Shown: piece after piece, positions 12,465 through 26,474 of the stretch
How positions within the stretch are numbered: position 1 is the first letter of the stretch
How the letters are laid out: each line of letters begins with the position of its first letter
NCBI GenBank assembly: GCA_963978895.1
Contig: OZ022246.1
Location: forward strand, 8,532,142-8,596,141
From: Erpobdella octoculata
Taxonomy: Eukaryota; Annelida; Clitellata; Hirudinida; Erpobdellidae
Length of the DNA stretch: 64,000 bases
Reading direction: 5' to 3'
The notes under the pieces: generated by a model
Database searches by the model: none
Seen by the model: only the letters and a program-made list of their open reading frames with translations
What the model was told of the DNA's origin: nothing
Translations under genes and position numbers: made by a program

Positions 12465-15400
12465 TCAACTGTGTTTCTTTATTATGTTGTTGTTCGTAAG
12501 TGCGTGTTCCATCATCTTGGTCGTTCCTCCTTCCATTAATTTCATCCAAACTGGCCCAATAAACTGAAATTAAAATGTTTTTAGTAATGAATAGTTTTAT
12601 TTCATCTCAATATACTAGGAAGAGAAATTGCAACAATAACAATAAATTGCATTATTTTAACAATAAGCATGACAGACAAAAACATTTCTATTACTTCATT
12701 ATTATATAATATAATAGCCCACGTCTCTGTAAGACGTTTTTGCATGACAATTTGCTATCTATAATTTAAGTAAGCTAAATATTTTTTAATTTATTTAAAT
12801 ATTAAAATTATTACACAATTGTACACTGTCAGCTCTAAAGATAAAAAAGGTGGCACTGCAATCAAAAAATAATAAAATTTTAAAAAAATCAGTCATTTTT
12901 GACGGTCGATCTCTAGTATTGTTATAATAACAGAAATTAATTGACTCCATTTTAGTTAACATTTGGAGTTAAACATAAATACATGAATATCTATAGCCAG
13001 TTCCTGTTATCTTGTTTAGCAATTAGTCAAGATTGTTGCAACAAACTGTATTGGTATGTTTTGAAGTTTATTAAATATCAAAATATGTTTTCCTCAGAAG
13101 GTTGAGAACCACTACTTTAAGGCTTTCTTTACATTTAAATGTAATATCATTTCTAAAAAATGGTATGACTCATTTGCAGCTTGCATATTACATAAAAATA
13201 TTTTAAAATGTAAGAACCAAGCTGTAATTTCTTCCCGCAGAACAAAAATAAATATTAATGTAAAATAAAGACGAGACTTACATTTTCCCATAGTGCGGAG
13301 GCTAAGTCATCAATGGCCTCTCCCATTTCTCTCATCTCTCCTGTATACCTCGTGTAGACCCACGTTCCAAGTATTGACAGGAAGACCAGCATCATCAAGT
13401 TTGCCAGGTTGGATAACGATACCAGACCGAGTATGTTGAAGACACCAACGATGAAGTAGAATGCAATAATAATGCAGAGAAGTACAATGGGAGTCTTTGC
13501 CGCAGCAAGAACATTTTTTGATTCATTGTGTTTTACAAGATAGTCGTACTGTTCCTTGATTTCACTGTACAACCTCTCCCTGTAAGACGTACTGAATTCT
13601 GTACCTCCCATTTTTCGACTTGTGTCAAACATCTTCAGGGCAGAATCTCTGAATCTTACATGTTGAGACAAGAGAAGTTCCTGATTGATGAATGGTCTGC
13701 TACCTCCACATATCTTCGAAAAAGAAGAATTTATTTATTAATTAAATACTCCAGAGACTACAAAACATGACAATAATTTTATTTAAACCTGCTCCATTTC
13801 TCTTATGTAAAATTCTTTGGCAGTGGCAACGGCACTCAAGTTATTGGCTTCGGCAGTGGCCTGAAAAATTGAAAATCACAAACTGCCAAAAAATTTACAA
13901 ATATATTTGAATGTATTTAAAATATAAAAAAATTATAAATAAAAAGAAAAAAACTAATTGCAGTTTTCCTCCATGGAGGAGGGTTGTGGCCATTCGAAAT
14001 GGGTTACTTATCACAAAACTGGTCAAGAACATTATAAAGTTGGAGTTTCCTCAGCATTATTGCAACAAAACCTTGCTAACAAGAGAGGACAAGTTATTAA
14101 TTATGTCTTTCAAGAAAAAAGTTGATCAGAATCAATTGTTTTATTAACTGAAGCAGATGAAAGCATTAAAACTACAGTGATAAGTTAGGATGGCCCATTG
14201 GTTTGACTGCAAACATCCAGTCAACCAGTTCTTATAGTCAAATCTTCATTCAAAGCATGGCATATAGAACATTTGAAAATTGTCTCAAATTTTGTGAAGA
14301 TTCAAAATAACAGAATAAATATATTTAAAAAGCTTCATATTTCTTCTACTAGAGATAAAAAAAATAACCCACTATAAGCATGGACTTAGGTTCGGGTATC
14401 TCATCCCCTTGGTACATCTTCATGTAAGCCTGAAAATATATTCATATATATTTTAATATTTATTGCATTAAAAAATGGATCAACATACATCATTTCTTAT
14501 GTCTGTATGTATGCAATAACTTTGTATAACCGTGCTAGGTGGCGCTGCAATCGCAAAATTATATATATATTTTTTTTTAATCTGTCATTTTTGACGGACT
14601 ATCTCTAGTAAATATAGATAGATAAGTGAAAATAACCAAAACCGAATTCATTAGAAAGTTAGACTACTTAACAAATTTATATCACAAATCATTCACTCAT
14701 TATCATCGACTAATCTTATCAGAGGTCTCTTCGATACTCTTGTTCAAGAAAAACAGATGGAGAAAAAAGTTATATTTATGTTCCACAACAATAAATAGTT
14801 GAAGGAAATTGAATGTATCATTAATGAAACATATCAATAAAATTAACATTTTTATACAAAAAACAAGTAAAAGAAAAAAAGAGTTTTTTAACACAAACTT
14901 CAACTTCAAATACACTCGATTTAGAAATACGAAAGATGTTCAAATTAAGTTTTTTTTTAATTGAATTATGTATTGTTGTCCAATATAAAGCTATGCTGAA
15001 TGTTTCAGCTTTCTAGCTAGTCAAAAAGCTGGTTAAATTTTACTTTCACGATTTGCGTACAGAGAAAGCCACACACACACACACACACACAGATTGTAAC
15101 CTAAATAAAAGTTTGTAATAATGCATTAAATGAGTATACAGTTAAACTTAATTACAAATTTATTTCTAATAAACTGAAGAGTCGCACACTCCACTAATTT
15201 ACAGCTGAGAACTTTCTCATGTCTATAAAAATTTATTTCAACCAAATTTAAATTTATTATAGATTAGACTTATGGAAATACAGTCAGACTTGCCATAATC
15301 AATAAAAAAGCTGTAAAATATTCTTTTCATAAAAATATCTATATGTAACTAATTGTCTTTCTTGGCCCGAGGTAGCATAGAAAAAAGTTGAATAATTAAG

Positions 15401-18400
15401 TGACTGTTAGTACACCAGGTGTAATGCACTCATATCATACCCTTTGCAGTCTCTCATTCCCCACAGCCACTTTTCACAATCATTTTAATAATTTTTTCAT
15501 TAGATTAATAAAATCAAGATTTTTCCAAAACTTGAAATTTATTTTGTTACATACAAGTTTTTGTAATAAAAAAATTTTACTGCTGAGATGAAACAAAGTC
15601 AAGTTGATACTTGCCTTAAAGTATTCCAAGAGTTCTCTGCACGTTATCTTAGAACCATTAATCTCTTTGATAATTAAGTTGTCATTCGAAAGAAGTAGCG
15701 GTATGAATTTTCTTAAATGCTCTTTAAATTCTTTTGTAATCTCTGATGAAAATATTACAACCTGCATTAATAATCAGCTCCAATCTATTTATTTAGAGAT
15801 AACCTAAAAGATTTAGCAAAAACGGCAAATATCACACAAAACACTAAATGACCTGCAAGACTGCCATCGAAGAAAGGATTTGTAGCAACTTTGAGACCAG
15901 GATGAGGCATGAGATAGCAACCAATTTTTCGAAAACACGACTTAATGTGCCTCCGAAGTTGTTCTAGTTCTGTATGTTGACCGTCAACAATCTAAGGGAA
16001 CAGAAGTACAGATAAAGTATTAAATATATAAAAAATAAACAAAATAAAAAATTGAAATAAATAAAAATCACTTGTAATCTTTTGTCAATCAAGTCTTGAC
16101 CACCCTGCTCTCCGTACGAATGTTCATAAGGATATTGCCAGTCTCGGACGAAGAAATATAAGTCCTATTTGATAGCAAAATCAAGACATAAAGTTACAGT
16201 AGATATTTTTTGAAGTAGAGTAACATAAAAATCACATAAAAAATTACTTGGAAAGGTTTGGCACTAGAATCCTCCATAGCTAATCTACCATATTCAGTAA
16301 ACAGCTGCAAAGTGTATAAATATAAAAATAAATATAAAATATATGAAAAAATACATCTACAAAATAATTTTATCAAAGTTACAATCAGTAATGAATATAT
16401 AAATGTATAGACCTGCAAATGTTGTAAATCATCTTCCTGTATATTATGAGTAACATTGTAGACTTGAACAGAACTCAACAGCTGACTGAGAGCAAACACT
16501 GTGGCACTTTCTTTCACAGTTGACATACTGTCAAATGTTCCTTGGGTGTCCATTAGCAAAATAGCAACCTAGAATGTATATAAAACAAAAACTGTAAATC
16601 TATCATGGTAACTTCGATCCTTAATTATTTCAATGTCGACAAAAAATGAATCTCCTACATCTCTGTAAAATTCCCAGCACTTTCCCATCACCACGTCAGT
16701 TGAAAGATGATGGAAAACTCATTTAGATGACCAAGAAATTTTGAACCATCTCACTTTGCCACAGCGACTTATTTAGATTGATATCTCATTACAAGATGGT
16801 GTTTTTAATTAGTCTTAATTTTGTGTAGAATTATAAATAACAAACCTCTTCCCCTGTATTGGACAATGTAGCAATAAATGGTTCGCTCCACAGAAGAATT
16901 CCTGTGGTGAATCTTTCTGCACCTCCTCGCCAAGGAAATCCTTCCAACGGTGACTTGTCATCACCCAACCAATCAGAGGAGCTCTTTAAATCAACAGCAA
17001 AAATATAAATAAATCAGAAGCACTAAAAAAAAAATAAATATGTCAACAGAAAACAAGAGTACTTACACTAGCATTTAAATACCTCAGGCAGAAATCAAGA
17101 AAAAATGATTTTCCTTTGCGAAAAGCCCCAGCAACAGATAAAACAGCTACTTTTTTGTCTCTAACGTTGGGGTGCAACAAAATTTCTGATAATTCTGCTT
17201 CGTTGAGTTCAAAAGAATGGTCTTCATTAGCAGTCACAATTTCAACTGGGCGACCTTTTAATTTCACTCCTTTTGCAGAAACTGAAATATGACAACTTAT
17301 TGAATAAAGATTTGTTTATGTCTTCAACTCAGCAGAAAACAAGAATCATTTCTGATAATACATTTTTTATTTAAAAAGTCATTAAAATATTATATAGTTT
17401 AGTTTGCATTAAGAAGTTTTGTCACTGTTAATTAACCATGCACATGCACATAACATTATAGAAATGTTAACAAAATCTGAATACCACTTTTATAAAGCTG
17501 CCCTACTGCAGTTTCTTAAAAAAACCTCAATAAAAAATATGATATCCTAGTAAGACTAAGAAAGGTTTGGCACAACCCGATTTTGGATACACAAGTGGGT
17601 GGCAGTTATAATCGTGTGATCACATAAGTATTTCACCTACTCTAGTGGACTGGTAACCTGACCTTACTACTACAAAGAATGCAATTTTTCCACAATCTAA
17701 GAATGAATGTAATATTGATTCTAAAAAATACGAATTTGGCTAGTTCCTCTGCAGTTTTAATTACACTTTTGCACCTGAAAAATCAAAACAGAAGTGACTT
17801 AGTGATGAAAGGGCTAGAATTCAGTGGCCACACTGTTATTGACTAAAACAATTTTCTAGAGATACTTTTCACAAATATTGTGTCTTTAACCCAATAATTT
17901 TTTGTGGCCCTGGTTGTACAACAAATCCAGGTAAAATATCATCGAAGTCATTTTGCCTACCAATAATGGGTTTTTGGCAACTATGATAAAAAATATTGTA
18001 TAGTTGAACTTCAAGAAAGAAATGCTGCAATCGTTTTCATCATTTTGCAGGATTTTCTCCTGTTCTGTACTACAATAACTTTCGACTTTTGGCCAACATA
18101 ACAGCCTATTATTGCCGATCATCAAGTACATTTTACAGACCCTATAACCAATGCAACTACCAATTTTGTTGAATCAGTTTGGCAAAAAACAAAATTGTCA
18201 TTTTGGTACTCACAACAGATTGCTTGGCTAAGTTTTTGCCATTTGGTAATAACCCCTATCAAAATCTGATTGAATATTGACATTGACATTGCAAGCTGTT
18301 CCTCATAATATATGAGCTAAATTTCATAACATTTATTTTCACTATTATTTATTACAGTAATATATTCATAACTGAAAAGTTTTATTTATGCTCAACCCAT

Positions 18401-20193
18401 TTGTTTTCTCTGATGTGTTAAGAAGTCACAAAATAATTGGCAGATCCTCAACTGGGGAAGTGCTGAACAGACCCAACCATTGTTTATTTAACAAAATCAA
18501 TTTTTATAGAAAATATTAGGTGACGTGCATATTCTAATGCAAATTTTAACATAAGTAGATTTTTGTATTACCGATAATTTTTAGTATTTTGAAAGTGAAT
18601 ATATTTTTAATTTGACAAGGCTAGCTAAATTTCAATCCATGTATTTAGAACTGACATGTATCTATCATGTAGATTAAATAGCAAAAAGATAAATTGCATC
18701 CTTATGCTATATACTCTGACTAGCTTCACTTAGGTCCGAGTTAGGCCAGGCTTAACTAGCTCCAGTAATAAAACTAAAGCAGAGTTGTTATATGCATAAT
18801 GGTCCTGTAAATCCCAGTGTAGGAACCGTTATACAGGCAATGGTCGTATAAATCCAATTACTGAAACGACTATACACACGATGGTGGCCGTATAAAATCG
18901 TGTGATGCAGCTGTTATATACATGACATGGTCAGAGCGCTATAATTATATAAGCACGATTATATCAGATAAGATCATAATTTCTGCCAAAACTTTCTCCA
19001 TTGTCTCTGGGAATTATATAATTATTTAATTGAACATTATTAGCCTATGAATTTTAACTTAGCTGGATATGTTATATACGGTCATAATTCCCATTAAAAC
19101 TTTCTGTATTCAAAGGAAATTTTACAGCCAAACCAAGTTCTTAAATAACTTTTTTACATTAAGCACTTAGATGCCATCCCTAAATGACGTCATGTGATTT
19201 TTCGTCCCTCCCGTCGCTGCATATAGTGATTTTACCATCGCGTCTATAGTCGTTCTTTCGATCAGATTGGCACGGTCTTCATGTATATAGCCATTTCTGC
19301 AATAGGATTTGCGAGACCATCGTGTGTATGACACCAGGGTAAAGGTGGAGAATAGCGTCATAAATTATTTTCGATGTTTTTAATTATTTTTCTATTATAA
19401 AAATAATATAATTAGAAAGAGAAATAAATTACCAGTTGACTGATCCAATTAATTTCTTAAAATTATAATTAAAAAAGAAGTTAACGCCAGAAAACCGTCA
19501 GGTAGTAGCAAAAAAATAATCTCATAAACAAAAAACTAACTAAAGGTAAAGTGAAGTAAAATAAAATGTAAAAGAAATTATTTGGGCGAGTTTTTATAAA
19601 ATATTTGTAAAGAAATAAATTATTTAAGTGAATTGGAGTTCCGTAGTCTCAATCAAGATGGCAACATCTTTGCTGAAACTCTGTGTTTCTTTAATTGAAA
19701 ACTATCCAGTTTTATCTCTCTCTGAAAAACTGCTCGGACTTACATTTAATTAAAAACACCGGAAATAATTTATAACGCTATTCTCCACCTTTACCGACAC
19801 CAGCTAAAGTAAAGTGACAATATTGAACATTGCAAGAAATTACAACAAAGTTGGTTAAAATGATCCTAATCTTTTAAAATGATAAGGGCAAAATAATTTA
19901 ATTGAATAATTTACTTTCATTCTATTAAAAAAATCCTTTTACAAAGCACTATGACTAATAATACCACAACCCCACTGTATGCTGCTGATGTTCTTTTAAA
20001 ATTTAAATTAAATTAAATCTAAAAACACATTCACATATCGTTGGGATATGTTAGTTAGCCTCTGACTTTGAAAAAAAACAATAAATCTCAATTGAATAAC
20101 ATCATTTAATTTAAACGTCAACACACCAGGAGAGCCGATGGAACTTTTTGCGGCTCGAACCGGAGTATCGATAGCTGCCATTGTAGCAATCAT
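12465..20193 (-). CDS. ATL: Atlastin GTPase (ER membrane fusion)
   Basis: Twelve exons on the minus strand: 20193-20127, 17281-17067, 16983-16846, 16568-16413, 16304-16248, 16164-16072, 15991-15853, 15742-15615, 14429-14373, 13860-13789, 13713-13282, 12563-12465. All phases match, giving about 550 aa (human ATL1: 558). The dynamin-like GTPase domain shows the P-loop GAFRKGKSF (residues ~74-82, including the catalytic Arg), [11 protein letters not shown] (switch I), DTQG (~147-150) and the RD guanine motif (~218-219, [14 protein letters not shown]). A helical middle domain and two hydrophobic segments (~449-470 and ~478-493) form the ER hairpin, followed by an amphipathic tail. Atlastin tethers and fuses ER tubules. 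Intron 8 uses a GC donor (AAG|GCAAGT). Exon 1 is the least certain; it was chosen because its donor gives the required phase, and an internal ATG at 20181 has a stronger context. The gene lies tail to tail with PP5, 763 bp apart. Confidence 0.92.
12820..12916 (+). mobile_element. Helitron family 2, 3' end (atlastin intron 11)
   Basis: The end CAGTCATTTTTGACGG forms a short hairpin, followed by TCGATCT and CTAG at 12913-12916, then T. The upstream stretch GGTGGCACTGCAATC is shared with the copy at 14493-14608. The 5' boundary is uncertain. Confidence 0.5.
14493..14608 (+). mobile_element. Helitron family 2 copy (atlastin intron 9)
   Basis: A hairpin (CTGTCATTTTTGACGG), the spacer ACTATCT and CTAG at 14605-14608 then T match the copies ending at 12916 and 53271. 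The likely 5' end is at TCTTATGTCTGTATG near 14493. A shared internal motif is GGTGGCGCTGCAATCGC. At ~116 bp it has no coding capacity. Confidence 0.5.
14700..15091 (-). repeat. Dispersed repeat, copy A, ending in (CA)n
   Basis: Minus-strand sequence here is a diverged copy of 49375-49640: both contain ACGCAAATC.TGCAAGTGAAA-like sequence, the TCAGCATAGCTTTATAT stretch, a poly-A-like run, and an [17 protein letters not shown] segment. Copy A carries (CA)11 at 15070-15091 and copy B a (GT)n run at the equivalent end. It is probably a transposable-element fragment of unknown class within atlastin intron 8. Confidence 0.6.
19338..19795. mobile_element. 458-bp MITE in atlastin intron 1
   Basis: Terminal inverted repeats of about 35 bp (GGTAAAGGTGGAGAATAGCG at the left and its complement at the right) are bounded by a perfect 8-bp target duplication GACACCAG at 19330-19337 and 19796-19803. 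An 8-bp duplication points to a hAT- or P-type transposase acting in trans. There is no coding sequence inside; the interior is AT-rich. Confidence 0.9.
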
Positions 20194-20880
20194 ATATCGC
20201 TCATTCGTATTCAACAAACAAACATGAAAAGAGAACGAAAAAAGAACTGAGATTCATATCGCTTATGTTCTGCCCGAATCTGTAGCATTTCTCATTGATA
20301 AGTATTTTTTTAGATATACTTTAATAGAAACAATAATATTTTATATAGTTTAATTTAGATATTTTCAATGTTCATATTTCGTGGACTGTCACAACCTCCA
20401 GGCAGAGCCAACAGAAGTGAAGTCATTCTTTAGGTTCTAGCGACTTTTAAAAAACCGAAAATTATGTTCGTTAAATTTTTTTAAGACATCTATATCGCCA
20501 CGTCGCATTTATTTACAAGTTGCGGTCATGTGTCCAACTCCTTGTCGCGACAAAGTTTAGGAATGTGGTCTAACTGCTTCAAGCACGAAATTTACTTGCC
20601 TACACTGTTCATGGACACCAGTTGATTACCCCCCCATCAGTTTATTTGAGCGGAGAAAGTGGAAGTCTTTGAAAATTTTTGGAAAAATATCTACAACTAC
20701 TTCCCCTTAGTCATCAGCATTTTAGGAAAAGAGTGTAAACAACTTTGGAAGTGCATTTATTTACAAGTTTCCTTACCAGGAAATTTTTGATCCGCCACCG
20801 ATTAGGATGTGTGGTTTTCCTACTTAATCATGGCTGAACTTATGAGTCGCTATATTCGCTACTATAATTGATTTTTTGAC
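20194..20880. other. Gene-free stretch upstream of atlastin
   Basis: AT-rich sequence with no recognised gene or repeat. It should include the atlastin promoter because it lies just upstream of the first exon on the minus strand. No TATA box or other element could be assigned with confidence. Confidence 0.4.
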
Positions 20881-20910
20881 CCCATGGCGGCATCAACAGC
20901 GTTTTGACTA

Positions 20911-21775
20911 TTGGTAAAAGATCTTCAAACAGCTATAAACGATCTCACATCTTGGAGTCGATTGTTGCAGCTGAACCTGGTTTTCAACAAATGTGTGATG
21001 GGTTCAGTTGGCCGGGGTAAAAAAAAGACTAATGAAATCTGTCAATACTTCATTAAAAATTATCAATTAGAACTAGATGTTGTGGTGCAGATTAGAGACC
21101 TAGGAAGGAGTGATTGTTGGTGAACCATGTCAACAACAGCTTATTTTGTTCTCGTCTTAGTCTAATCCTCAAATCATTTGCTTCCAAAAACAGATTTGTA
21201 CTGACTAAAGCTTTGTGTGTCTACGTTAGATCGATATGCTTGAATATAGCTCTCATGTGTCGGATCCACACGTTTTACCATGACTATTCATCTCATCGCT
21301 TTGGCATGAGCCGTATATGGTTCACCTCAGTATACTCAATCTTCAGGCACTTGAGCATAGAAGAACATTGCCGGACCCCTGTTTGTGCTACAAGATACTG
21401 TACGGCAACATCAACACTGTCCTTGTGCATCAATTATGTTTTTTGTTTTTTTTTTCATTACTCGGCAGCTAGGGATCACAACTCACAACCATAAACTACA
21501 GGCAAACTCTACAAATGTAACCAAAAAGTTTTTCTGACCGGGTTGTTAACTTTGGAACTCGTTGTCCGAACATGTTGTTTGATCAAGTACTTTTTCTAGA
21601 TTTGGCTGCTTTGTTGATCAGGTTAACTTAAGTTGTTATCTCTCAGTCAGCTAATTTATTTTGAGCTTGATTTTTTTTATTATTTTTACGCTCATTTTTT
21701 ATGTTTTTATCTTCACATGCCTAGTAAGCGGATTGCCCTTAGGTTTGTTTGAATAAAAAATAAATAAATAAAATC
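20911..21775 (+). pseudogene. 3' part of a non-LTR retrotransposon (CR1/Jockey-like)
   Basis: The frame starting at 20911 reads LQTAINDLTSWSRLLQLNLV then FNKCVMGSVG and later VVQIRDLG, the conserved order after the catalytic YADD box in reverse transcriptases of CR1/Jockey-type LINEs. The rest continues in shifted frames (LILKSFASKNRFVLTKALCV near 21170) and the element ends in an A-rich tail of AAATA units near 21755-21775. The catalytic palm is missing and stops and frameshifts are frequent, so it is a 5'-truncated dead copy. Confidence 0.75.
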
Positions 21776-21802
21776 ATGAAAAGCGCGGATTTTGTATAAA
21801 TC

Positions 21803-21868
21803 TATGCAATGTACACAATTTTATGTAATGTACACAATTTTATGCAATGTACAAAACTTTATGTAATG
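21803..21868. repeat. 19-bp tandem repeat (TATGCAATGTACACAATTT)n
   Basis: About three and a half copies of a 19-bp unit alternating TATGCAATG and TATGTAATG lie just after the LINE tail. Confidence 0.85.
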
Positions 21869-22096
21869 GTTTGCATTACATGATTGAATGATGGCAAGAA
21901 AATTAATAAGCTTTCAAAAGTAATGCTTAAAAGCATGTTGTTTTAGAATTTAGAACAACAAGCCCCCAAACCCTGCTACGCTACAAGATCAAAGTTTATA
22001 TAAACTTTTTTAAAATGAAATTTATTTGGTCCTTATTTGTACAACTAAGTTACTTAGCTTTAACTTTTAGTTTGCAGTTCTAAACACACATATAGG

Positions 22097-22583
22097 CATA
22101 GGCGTAACTAGACGGCCAAAAAGGGGGGGGGGTTATGGGTCTGTAAAATATAATAATAATAATTATTATGCTAGTGTTTTTGTGTTTATTAACAAAACAA
22201 AATAATTAAGATTAAAAATATTGAATAATTCAACGCCAACATGGTGCCTACAGACAGATACTTTACTAACAAAGCAGCAAAGTATGTACAAATACTTTAC
22301 TAACAAGGCAAAATTACTGAACAATAAAACTTGTGAATTGCTATGTATTTATTTTACCTTGGAAAGTAAACAAATGGCTAAAACAAACCCAAAAGTAATA
22401 GGGAAAATGTTTTTGAGAAGTGGGAGTCGTGCATGCTCTTTTTCCTTTTTACAATGCAGCGCCAATTCATAGATTAGACGCAAATTTTGAATCATCTTAA
22501 ATAATTAAAATAAGAATTAAGGTTTTAATTTATATAGCAATGGGGAGGGTTTCAACCCCCAACTCCCCCTGGTTACGCCTATG
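22097..22583. mobile_element. hAT-type MITE, 487 bp (CATAGGCGTAAC ends)
   Basis: Terminal inverted repeats CATAGGCGTAAC / GTTACGCCTATG are flanked by a near-perfect 8-bp duplication (CATATAGG at 22089-22096, CATATAAG at 22584-22591). Subterminal G-runs (22129-22138) and C-runs face each other. The interior has no transposase; the 83-codon frame inside is chance. Confidence 0.85.
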
Positions 22584-22599
22584 CATATAAGTACACACA

Positions 22600-24000
22600 C
22601 GCACAAACAGACAAACGGTTTGACAGTAAATATTGGGAATGACCAACACATGTTATTCGCGGGCGACGGGGAACCCAATTATTATTCTGTCAGCCTCCCG
22701 TGTGGTCAAAACACAGCTTCAACTCAATCGCGAGATAAATGTTTATGTGAATTTGCAGGCATTGTATATAAATAAACTATTAGGGCGTGGCAATGTGTTG
22801 TTGGCATAATTGTATAAAATTTATTTTGAACTTTTTATTTGTTTTCTTTTATGATTCTGTACGTAGGATATCAAATGCTCCCAATCCACTAGCATTTTAA
22901 TACGCTCAACTCTTTAACATTTAAATATAGGCTCATATTATTCAGCAATCATATGATAAACAACGAAGATAAGGAAATAACTCCTCGGAGTCTTAAGTTT
23001 TCTCGAAGTGTATCATTGTCAGTTTATTTGTTCTTCGCTACGAAACGTGAATAGAAAGAACTTGTGGAGTTCACTTCTTCGGGGGTGGTCAAGTGTGAAG
23101 GTGCTCGCGGTTGCGTAACGCAGTGGAGACCTGCTGCGTAAACATCGTCACTGTCTGCATGGAAAGGAGAAAGAGTGGGGAGGAAAGAGGGCTTTCCTTT
23201 CAACACGTTAAAATAAACATGATTTTTTTAGATATTTTATTACGAATTGTAAGCGGATGAGAAAGCGGTGTTGTGGAATAAGAGCAAATGTTATTATTTG
23301 CCATAATATTTGGAGATAATGTTGTGCTGATAACGACTAAATAAACTGCATATAAAATAGAATTTAGACAATTTATCAATAACTAGCATGAAAACTTGTC
23401 GGACGACAGACACAAAAAGAAAAAAATATGATTAGATCTGAAAAATAATTTATTTTCGAAAACAGCATGAAAAAACTAATAAGTAACCAAGCCAAATTCC
23501 ATTAAAATCGGTGCAGTTCTATCAAAATTATATCGAGTTACAAACAGACGAAGATAGAAAATTATATAAGTAGATGGCTAATGGATTAATTAATTAATTG
23601 AATAACTAATACTATTTAATTACATGAATTGTACTTGATTATGTGCTCTAGTGCTCTTATAGAGCTAGCTTTAAAAAAAATTCACAGAATAATCACGTTT
23701 TGTCATTAGCAATTTGCTTATAAAAAAAATACTCCAAACAAAAATTGCGAAATTGGCTTATGTAAAATCGGCACGGCCTGGCGTGGGGAGTTGCAGGGTC
23801 GTGGGAGCCCTGTGTGATAAGACTAACAAAAGATGCTTTTGGTTTTGAGACCATCATTCGGTTATAAAACGTAACAAATTGTAACATAGAACAACAGACA
23901 CGTAAAACATAACATCTGATTGTAAGTGGGATATGTCCGAATTACAACACAAGTCAAACAAGTGAACAATATAAAAACAAAGTTTTTAAATCATTATTGT
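22600..24000. other. Gene-free AT-rich stretch
   Basis: No gene was recognised. A fragment near 23480-23570 (AAATTCCATTAAAATCGGTG) resembles the 5' region shared by Helitron family 1 copies read in reverse, so part of this stretch is probably an old element. Confidence 0.35.
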
Positions 24001-24029
24001 ATTATTGTACATAGGCACTTTTGGCCTGA

Positions 24030-24633
<604 letters not shown>

Positions 24634-24929
24634 AAAAAGAAAGAACCTGCGACACGTATTTTTTTATTGTTCTCATTTTTATGAGTGGCGGTATTTCTAT
24701 CCGATACGTTATAATGGATTTCATCATTATTTCTTCTCCGTCACAAAAAGTCGATATATCGAAAGTAAGAAGTGATAGTAAAAACTTTGATGAGCTGGTG
24801 TCTTAAAATAAAGCGAGATTAGTAGACAAGACATGGAAAAAGGTGATTTTTATTTTTTTTATTATTTAAAAAAAATTATTTATTATTTGTGTGAATTCAA
24901 AAAAAAATTAAACTGAACTCAATCAACAG

Positions 24930-25062
24930 TCATCACATTTCGAGCCAAATTACGATAACGTTCGAACTCGAATAAAAGTCGAACCGAACTCGAACCCAAC
25001 GATGATCGAACCAAACCAAACTAAACTCGAACTTTCAATTTTGGGTTCGAATCCCACCTCTA
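24930..25062. mobile_element. Right end of a hAT-like element
   Basis: The stretch rich in TCGAACTCGAA-type units ends CCCACCTCTA, the same terminus as the hAT element in PP5 intron 1 (complement TAGAGGTGGG). No left end or duplication was found. Confidence 0.35.
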
Positions 25063-25370
25063 ATAAAAACATGTAGGTACACTTTCCACCGTGGGTGAGG
25101 ATCATGTGAATGCTCTGTCACAACTTTTAAATTTAATATTGATATGAATGACTTGCTTGAGGAATTCAAACAAATATGCAGTGCATGTACGTATATCAAA
25201 TACTTATATTTGAAATACGTATTTTAAATACATGGGGGTGTATTTTGTATTTATAGTTCAAATAATTAAAAAGTCAGGTATTTTGTATTAGTATTTGAGA
25301 TACATTTCCAATGAGTATTTTGTATTTTTAAGATGGTACCAAAATACTTTCCAAAATTCGACTTAACCAA

Positions 25371-25800
25371 TTGTTGATCAATGGCTCACGTAATAATATC
25401 CCGAAGCAAAAAAGAGATTCTCGTCAAGTGTTTTCAGAATCAGCACAACAGTTTAAAGCAAGAGATATTGAGCTTCTTTATTCTACAACAACTCCAGCTT
25501 GCGAATATGATGATTTTTTTTCATTCACCCAAGAAACCGTGACACAGAGCGAAGAGAGTGAAAAAATCGAGTTCAGCTTCAGTGTCTGCAGTACCTTGAC
25601 AGATCTGACAGAATATTGAGTGCTCTCAAGTCTTATCCAGTCCACGAGATGTTTATGAAATGTAACACACCAATTCCATCATCAGCTCCAGTGGAACGTC
25701 TTTTCAATACTGCAGGCCTAGACAAAATGACCTCTCAGATTCAACTTTCGAAAAGCTGCTCCTCAAAAAAACCAATGACACTATCTCCCAAAATGGCTAT
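25371..25800 (+). pseudogene. hAT transposase C-terminal dimerisation domain, broken
   Basis: The first frame covers an acidic linker (25371-25619). After a frameshift the second reads LKSYPVHEMFMKCNTPIPSS and PVERLFNTAG, the hallmark of the hAT C-terminal dimerisation domain (normally N-T-P-L-P-S-S-A-P-V-E-R-L-F). It belongs to the element at 25179-26665. The catalytic Asp and Glu regions are not visible. Confidence 0.8.
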
Positions 25801-25854
25801 TTTTATGATATTACATTACAATTAATTAAAATATGACAAACATTTATCTACCTA

Positions 25855-26474
25855 TATATATATACAGGGTGGGCCAAAAAAAGTGAGACGGATCCCGGTT
25901 TTATGATCGATTTTTTGACCAGTTCTACAAGTCCAATTGATTTGAAAATTACCGAACACATGTATTTCCGCTAACAATGCAATCGTTTTACAAAACCTTG
26001 AGAGTCGATGGGAGAAAATTATAGTGAACAAAAAATTGAAATCGGTCACAGAATGAGCGGAGCAGGAGAGCGAGCGGAAACGGGAACTGGAGAATGAGCG
26101 GGAACGGGAAAGCAAGCGGGAACGGAAAATCGAAAGAGTGAAAGAGCGAGCGGGAAAGAAAAAGTGACCAAAAGCCGAAAAGCGATCGGGACCGTAAAGT
26201 GACTGGGAACGGGAAAGCGACCGAGAGCGGGAAAGCAACTTGGAGCGGGAAAGTGACCGGAGCGGGAAAGCGACCGGGAACGGGAGACAAGTGAGAGCGG
26301 AAAAGCGACCGGGAACGGGAGACAAGTGGGAACGGAAAAGCGACCAGGAACGGGAGCATGCCGGAACGGGAAAGCGACCGGGAGCGTGAGAGCAAGCTGG
26401 GAAAGAAACGGGAGCAAGAGAAAAAATGATAGAAAAACCTTTGAAACCCCAGGCAACGCCTGGTACCCTGCTAG
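25855..26474 (+). mobile_element. Helitron family 1 copy nested in a hAT element
   Basis: A TA-rich start leads through an unrelated segment (ACAGGGTGGGCCAAAAAAAG, a possible separate element end) into a ~380-bp degenerate minisatellite of CGGGAGCGGGAAAGCGACC-like units (26050-26400). The 3' end is AACCTTTGAAACCCC, hairpin CCAGGCAACGCCTGG, TACCCTG, CTAG at 26471-26474, then T. This is the clearest Helitron 3' end in the window. Confidence 0.65.

Noticed and set aside
19167..19361. 64-aa minus-strand frame in atlastin intron 1
   Set aside because: It runs into the MITE end and shows no homology that I recognise.
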